From NCBI GenBank assembly GCA_017394885.1, contig JAFPWO010000030.1, forward strand, positions 1-43,576: a stretch of 43,576 nucleotides of DNA, given 5' to 3'. The notes under the pieces were generated by a model. The model was not told where the DNA came from, did not search any database, and was given only the letters and a program-made list of their open reading frames with translations. The stretch comes from Lachnospiraceae bacterium (GTDB lineage Bacteria; Bacillota; Clostridia; Lachnospirales; Lachnospiraceae). Of the stretch, positions 39,667 through 43,576 are shown piece by piece (within the stretch, counting starts at the first letter, position 1; every line of letters begins with the position of its first letter). A program made the position numbers and the translations under genes.

Positions 39667-41370
39667 TCATGATCCTGACTTTTCGTCATGCACGGCTTCA
39701 TAATAATTCGAAAACACCAGCCACACGGCGGGATTCTCCTGTCCAATCCGCCAGGCTGCCAGTCCTGCCAGATCGTAAGGCTGCAGGCTGCTTAAGCGCG
39801 CTTCCATGGATTCCGCGTCCTCAAACCACACGCGGGCCATCTTGCCGGCGATCTCAAACTCGGCGTAGTACTGCCCGAGCTCGCTGTCCCAGATCGGATC
39901 CAGTCCGTACTCCTCGATCAGCTGTTCTTCCGCTTCCATACTGAGTGAACTGCTCGTTAAGGAATCGCCGCTGCCCATCCACAGTCTGGAATAGAACGGC
40001 ACGCCCCAGATGATTTTCGAAGCCGGCACCACTTTCAGCGTATCTTCCACGCCTTTGATGACAAAGCTGAGCGACGCGGTGGAACCGGCTTCCGCCCCGC
40101 CGGCGTAATGTTCGTCATATCCCATCACGATGATATAATCCGCAAAAACGCTCTGTTCTTCCCGGTCGTAATGCGCGGTCCAGGCAGAGGGCACGTAGTT
40201 GTCCACCGACAGGACCAGCCCTTCCCGGTGGCAGGCCAGGGACAGTTCCCGGATCAGCTGGATATAGCCACGCCCGGCTTCGGACGGAAGGCTCTCAATA
40301 TCCACGTTGAGGCCATCCGCGCCGCAGGCAAGCACCTCCTGCACCACCTTCTCCACCAGCGCGCTCCGCCGCGATGTGATGCTGAGCAGCGCCGTTAAGG
40401 CGTCCCCGTATACCGCGAACTCCATATTGTTAAGAAGCACCCACACATCCAGCCCCAGCTCATGGGCTTTTTCGACATAGGCCGGATCCGCGTAGGAAGT
40501 CAGGTCCCCTCTTTCGTTTTCGATCAGCAGCCAGGTCGGTGAAATGGTGGTGACGCCTGTCGTGGCGGCGATCCGCTCCGGCATTTTGGCGTGTTCCTCC
40601 GCCCGGCCGGTTCCGTCGATCTGATCCCAGACCAGGCACAGCCCGGTATCGCTTTTTACCATCTCAAAAACAGGGTCCGTATAAGGCACGGCGTCTTTCA
40701 CGGTGATCGGCTCGGCCATATCGGCTTTGGCCACATATCCGTGAATGCCGCTTTCCGTACAGATATAATTCCATTCGGCCTGTTCCTGCAGGTAATCGGT
40801 GGTCTCTCCCACTTCCAGATAGGTCATGATCGGGCTCGTCACCCTGGCATTCTGCCGCACCGCAGTCCGGGCCACGGCCTGGATCCCGCCGCGTTCCCCG
40901 AAGCGGGTCCGCATGACCAGCCGGTCCGGATCCCGGTATAGTGTCCAGGTCACGGCGGTAAACTGTGCGGCATAGTCCAGCAGCACATAAATCTGCCCGC
41001 CTTCCTCCCGGAGGACGGGATTGCCCTTATAGACCGTTTCCGTATCGGCCCGTACAATGCCTTCCGGCACCGTATAGAGAAGGAGCTTTTCTTCTTTGTC
41101 GTAATAGAAGCGCTTATTCAGTTGTTCCTGGAGATAGCTGACAGATGTGTAAACGACACCGCTGCTGTACAGAAAGTCCTCATGGGTGAGGACGTCATCC
41201 CGAATGACGGCAAGGGACCCCTCGCGGGACGCAAAGTACGTTTCCAAATTGACTTCTTCCCGGCTGGGTCTGTTTTCCGTCAGGATCGCAGCGGTCAGCA
41301 ATGCGGCCGCAATAACAAGGACAACAAGGATCGGAAATATATTCTTTTTTTTCTTTCTGCTGACTGCCAT
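39667..41370 (-). CDS. Membrane-anchored GH18 hydrolase with stalk and SH3-like domains
   Basis: A 567-residue protein. A basic N terminus and one membrane helix (about 11-29) anchor it. Residues about 60-150 resemble the copper-amine-oxidase N-terminal stalk fold, residues about 173-222 an SH3b-like domain (YLQEQAEWNYICTESGIHGYV), and about 243-567 a GH18 barrel. The catalytic signature is DGLNVDIES (about 350-358), where Asn replaces the second Asp of the standard DGxDxDxE; the acid/base Glu is kept. This is common in YaaH/SleL-type enzymes that act on peptidoglycan or spore cortex. The ATG at 41370 is supported by GGAGG 5 nt upstream. Confidence 0.88.
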   Translation of the reverse strand: MAVSRKKKKNIFPILVVLVIAAALLTAAILTENRPSREEVNLETYFASREGSLAVIRDDVLTHEDFLYSSGVVYTSVSYLQEQLNKRFYYDKEEKLLLYTVPEGIVRADTETVYKGNPVLREEGGQIYVLLDYAAQFTAVTWTLYRDPDRLVMRTRFGERGGIQAVARTAVRQNARVTSPIMTYLEVGETTDYLQEQAEWNYICTESGIHGYVAKADMAEPITVKDAVPYTDPVFEMVKSDTGLCLVWDQIDGTGRAEEHAKMPERIAATTGVTTISPTWLLIENERGDLTSYADPAYVEKAHELGLDVWVLLNNMEFAVYGDALTALLSITSRRSALVEKVVQEVLACGADGLNVDIESLPSEAGRGYIQLIRELSLACHREGLVLSVDNYVPSAWTAHYDREEQSVFADYIIVMGYDEHYAGGAEAGSTASLSFVIKGVEDTLKVVPASKIIWGVPFYSRLWMGSGDSLTSSSLSMEAEEQLIEEYGLDPIWDSELGQYYAEFEIAGKMARVWFEDAESMEARLSSLQPYDLAGLAAWRIGQENPAVWLVFSNYYEAVHDEKSGS

Positions 41371-41395
41371 GCTGCCCTCCCCAAAGCTGGATGAA

Positions 41396-41424
41396 ATTAT
41401 ATCATAAGCTTTGTTTTCTGTAAA
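41396..41424 (-). promoter_or_regulatory. Promoter of the GH18 gene
   Basis: -35 TTTACA (41419-41424), 17-bp spacer, perfect -10 TATAAT (41396-41401). It excludes the longer reading frame that would start at 41598. Confidence 0.8.
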
Positions 41425-41500
41425 GGAGAGCCTTTTCGCTTTCCCCTGCCGAACGGATGATGCGCCGGGTCCGGACACCGGGCTTTCAGGTTCGCAGGGC

Positions 41501-41743
41501 CTATGGCAGAAGGGTATTGCGCACCGGTTTCCGCGAGAAATTGAGGCACAGCAGGTGCCCCTCCTCATCCCGCAGACAGCATCCTTCCCATTCCGCATCC
41601 TCCCGCAGGAGGGGCGAATCCGCCAGTGTTTTTTCGGACAGGAATTCCCCGTCCACGATCACCGGCAGCCCGCTTGAGAGGCAGTCGCGCAATGCGCTTT
41701 GAAAAATCTGTTTTTCCTCATGACATATCACTTGATTTTCCAT
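41501..41743 (-). CDS. Possible small protein of unknown function
   Basis: An 80-residue frame beginning MENQVICHEEKQIFQSAL, acidic and cysteine-containing (SALRDCLSS; GCCLRDEEGHLLCL), with codon use like neighbouring genes. No family is recognised and the ribosome site is weak (CGGA close to the ATG). A longer start at 41809 adds 22 residues but has no ribosome site either. It occupies most of the otherwise empty 600-bp stretch between the GH18 gene and tsf. The rest of that stretch holds only the GH18 promoter and two hairpins. Confidence 0.4.
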   Translation of the reverse strand: MENQVICHEEKQIFQSALRDCLSSGLPVIVDGEFLSEKTLADSPLLREDAEWEGCCLRDEEGHLLCLNFSRKPVRNTLLP

Positions 41744-41859
41744 TCCGTACGTCTCGCTTTGTTCCAGACCATCGTTTCCGTCCCGTTGTCCCGGGACCAC
41801 TGTCAGCATAGCGCGTTTTCACGGGCCGTGCATGCAACAGCGCGCGACATTTTGTGGCA

Positions 41860-41882
41860 AAAAGGCGGCTGCGGCGCCTTTT
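41860..41882 (-). terminator. Second hairpin downstream of tsf
   Basis: 8-bp stem AAAAGGCG/CGCCTTTT with a 7-nt loop and TTTTTG on the minus strand. It could be a back-up terminator for the rpsB-tsf operon. Confidence 0.5.
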
Positions 41883-41916
41883 CCGGCTGCTTTTTATGCA
41901 ACACTTTATCCGACGC

Positions 41917-41954
41917 AAAAAAAGACTGCGTCCGGGGTTTCCCATCCGCAGTCT
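41917..41954 (-). terminator. tsf terminator
   Basis: 8-bp stem AGACTGCG/CGCAGTCT (41947-41954 with 41923-41930) followed by a run of T on the minus strand, 23 bp past the tsf stop. Confidence 0.9.
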
Positions 41955-41976
41955 TCTCTGCCGTAAACCATACGGT

Positions 41977-42915
41977 TTACATATTCATCTGCTTCGCCAC
42001 TTCCGCCGCGAAATCTTCTTCCTTCTTCTGGATCCCTTCACCGGTCTCGAAGCGGACGAAATTCTTTAAGGTGATATCCGCGCCGACAGCCTTGGAGACC
42101 TGCGCCAGATACTGGGCTACGGTCTGCTTGCCGTCTTCAGCTTTGACGTAAGGCTGATCGCTCAGGCAGAACTCTTTGAGTTCCTTCGCGATACGGCCCT
42201 GGATCATGCCGTTGATAACCTTTTCGGGCTTGGCGGCTTCCTTGGGATCGTTCATGATCTGCGCGCGCAGGATCTCGGTTTCCTTCTCGATAAAGTCGGC
42301 CGGGACGTCCGCACGGCTGATATACTGCGGGCGAAGCGCCGCGATCTGCATCGCGATGTTCTTCACCGCCTCCGCGGCTTCCGCGTTGTCCGCGGCTTCC
42401 GTTTCCGCTTCCACGAGCACGCCGATACGGCCGCCGCCGTGGATGTAGGCGACTACCATGCCGTTTTCCGCTTCGATCTTCGCAAAGCGGCGGATGGAAA
42501 GCTTTTCGCCGATGCGGGCGATCTTTTCGGACAGCGCCTGCTCAACAGTCAGGCTGGTATCCGGGGCCCAGGGCTCCGCCATGAGCTCTTCGATCGTCGC
42601 GGCTCCGCCGTTAAAGATCTGGCTGGCGACGTCCGCCACATACTGCTGGAATTCCGCGTTCTTCGCCACGAAGTCCGTCTCGCTGTTGACTTCGACAATG
42701 ACCGCCTTCTTACCTTCGACCTTCGCCGTGACCAGACCTTCCGCGGCAATGCGGCCGGCCTTCTTCGCGGCGGCGGCCAGTCCCTTTTCACGCAGGAACT
42801 CTACGGCCTTGTCCATATCTCCGTCGGTGGCGGAAAGGGCCTTCTTGCAGTCCATCATGCCGGCACCGGTCATTTCTCTTAATTCTTTTACCAAAGCTGC
42901 GGTAATCGCTGCCAT
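41977..42915 (-). CDS. tsf: Elongation factor Ts
   Basis: A 312-residue EF-Ts, the nucleotide exchange factor for EF-Tu. The N-terminal UBA-like domain reads VKELREMTGAGMMDCKKAL, and the core has EVNSETDFVAKN. The start codon is 3 bp after the rpsB stop and its ribosome site GGAGG lies within the last rpsB codons, the conserved rpsB-tsf operon. A strong terminator follows. Confidence 0.98.
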   Translation of the reverse strand: MAAITAALVKELREMTGAGMMDCKKALSATDGDMDKAVEFLREKGLAAAAKKAGRIAAEGLVTAKVEGKKAVIVEVNSETDFVAKNAEFQQYVADVASQIFNGGAATIEELMAEPWAPDTSLTVEQALSEKIARIGEKLSIRRFAKIEAENGMVVAYIHGGGRIGVLVEAETEAADNAEAAEAVKNIAMQIAALRPQYISRADVPADFIEKETEILRAQIMNDPKEAAKPEKVINGMIQGRIAKELKEFCLSDQPYVKAEDGKQTVAQYLAQVSKAVGADITLKNFVRFETGEGIQKKEEDFAAEVAKQMNM

Positions 42916-42918
42916 TTT

Positions 42919-43576
42919 TTATTCCTCCGTAACCACTTCTTCCACGGCTTCTTCAGCCGCTTCTTCTGTCTCTTCCGCCGGGACGAACTGTTCGCCTTCG
43001 TTCGCTTCGATCACGGCGTCCGCCATCTTGCCGACGATCAGCTTGACCGCACGGATCGCGTCATCGTTGCCGGGGATGATGTAGTCCAGTTCTTCCGGAT
43101 CGCTGTTGGTGTCCGCAATCCCGATCAGCGTCACGCCCAGGGTGTGCGCTTCCTGCACGCAGATGCGTTCCTTCTTGGGATCCACGACGAAGATCGCTTC
43201 CGGGATGCGCTTCATATCCTTGATGCCGCCCAGGTTCTTCTCCAGCTTGTCCCATTCCTTCTGCAGGGCCGCGACTTCCTTCTTGGGAAGGACTTCGAAC
43301 GTGCCGTCTTCGGACATCTTTTCGATCTCATGCAGGCGGGCGATACGGCTCTGGATGGTCTTGAAGTTGGTCAGCATGCCGCCGAGCCATCTCTGGTTGA
43401 CATAGTACATGCCGCAGCGTTCCGCTTCGGTCTTGATGGCGTCCTGCGCCTGCTTCTTGGTGCCGACGAACAGGATCTTGCCGCCGTCCTTTACGATATC
43501 GACGACTGCATTGTAGGCGTCGTCCACCATGCCGACCGTCTTCTGCAGGTCGATGATGTGGATGCCCTGGCGTTCC
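42919..43576 (-). CDS. rpsB: 30S ribosomal protein S2 (5' end beyond window)
   Basis: The C-terminal 218 residues of uS2 are present; the gene is open at the window edge. The first visible residues are [16 protein letters not shown], in frame with the downstream part. Family segments include [29 protein letters not shown] and [15 protein letters not shown] highly acidic Glu-rich tail of about 25 residues closes it. The visible ATG at 43530 is internal, not the start. Confidence 0.98.
   Translation of the reverse strand, partial: ERQGIHIIDLQKTVGMVDDAYNAVVDIVKDGGKILFVGTKKQAQDAIKTEAERCGMYYVNQRWLGGMLTNFKTIQSRIARLHEIEKMSEDGTFEVLPKKEVAALQKEWDKLEKNLGGIKDMKRIPEAIFVVDPKKERICVQEAHTLGVTLIGIADTNSDPEELDYIIPGNDDAIRAVKLIVGKMADAVIEANEGEQFVPAEETEEAAEEAVEEVVTEE

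Noticed and set aside
41371..41598. N-terminal extension of the GH18 protein
   Set aside because: Crosses a near-consensus promoter; the ATG at 41370 has GGAGG and is followed by a proper membrane anchor.

Overview
The window looks like a chromosomal segment of a GC-rich Clostridia bacterium, most likely Lachnospiraceae-like. The grounds are consensus sigma-A promoters, strong AGGAGG ribosome sites with occasional TTG/GTG starts, a BlaI/M56 pair, a lone LytTR regulator, Pta, a YaaH-like GH18 protein and ferredoxin-fused oxidoreductases. Assignment below that level is inference. Most of the segment is core housekeeping DNA with small accessory inserts.

Layout. 1-612: minus-strand tRNA-Ser array (GGA, UGA, and a second UGA gene whose variable arm is split by 186 bp containing a perfect 80-bp tandem repeat), read from one consensus promoter. 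698-4838: zinc-ribbon membrane protein and comEA-comEC; comEC is fused in frame to a second membrane-anchored module. 4926-8069: typA with a double-flavodoxin Fe-S-type flavoprotein. 8302-8951: AT-rich hicAB toxin-antitoxin module with a palindromic operator inside its promoter. 9050-11328: GNAT acetyltransferase and ilvD. 11537-13040: LytTR regulator and membrane protein. 13114-16188: PTS EIIC-like permease and ferredoxin-type aldo/keto reductase, then a lipoprotein. 16280-19560: BlaI-type repressor and a very large M56 sensor. 19728-22404: YtcJ-like amidohydrolase and pta. 22546-27851: pth-mfd-MATE on the plus strand. 27884-36802: a divergon with lipoprotein-tetR-ddl leftward and MMPL-GLUG/coiled-coil protein rightward. 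36851-39467: methyltransferase and phosphohexomutase. 39667-41370: GH18 cell-wall or spore hydrolase. 41501-41743: possible small gene. 41977-43576: tsf and the 3' part of rpsB.

The most interesting system is the divergon at 27884-36802. An RND/MMPL transporter overlaps by 4 bp a 1138-residue surface protein built as signal peptide, GLUG repeats, about 400 residues of coiled coil, GLUG repeats and a C-terminal membrane anchor. The opposite operon encodes a TetR regulator, a lipoprotein with repeated modules and D-Ala-D-Ala ligase. An 18-bp direct repeat, spaced exactly 100 bp, sits on the two promoters and is a natural candidate for the TetR operator. This suggests a regulated envelope export or surface-assembly system linked to cell-wall synthesis; that function is inference.
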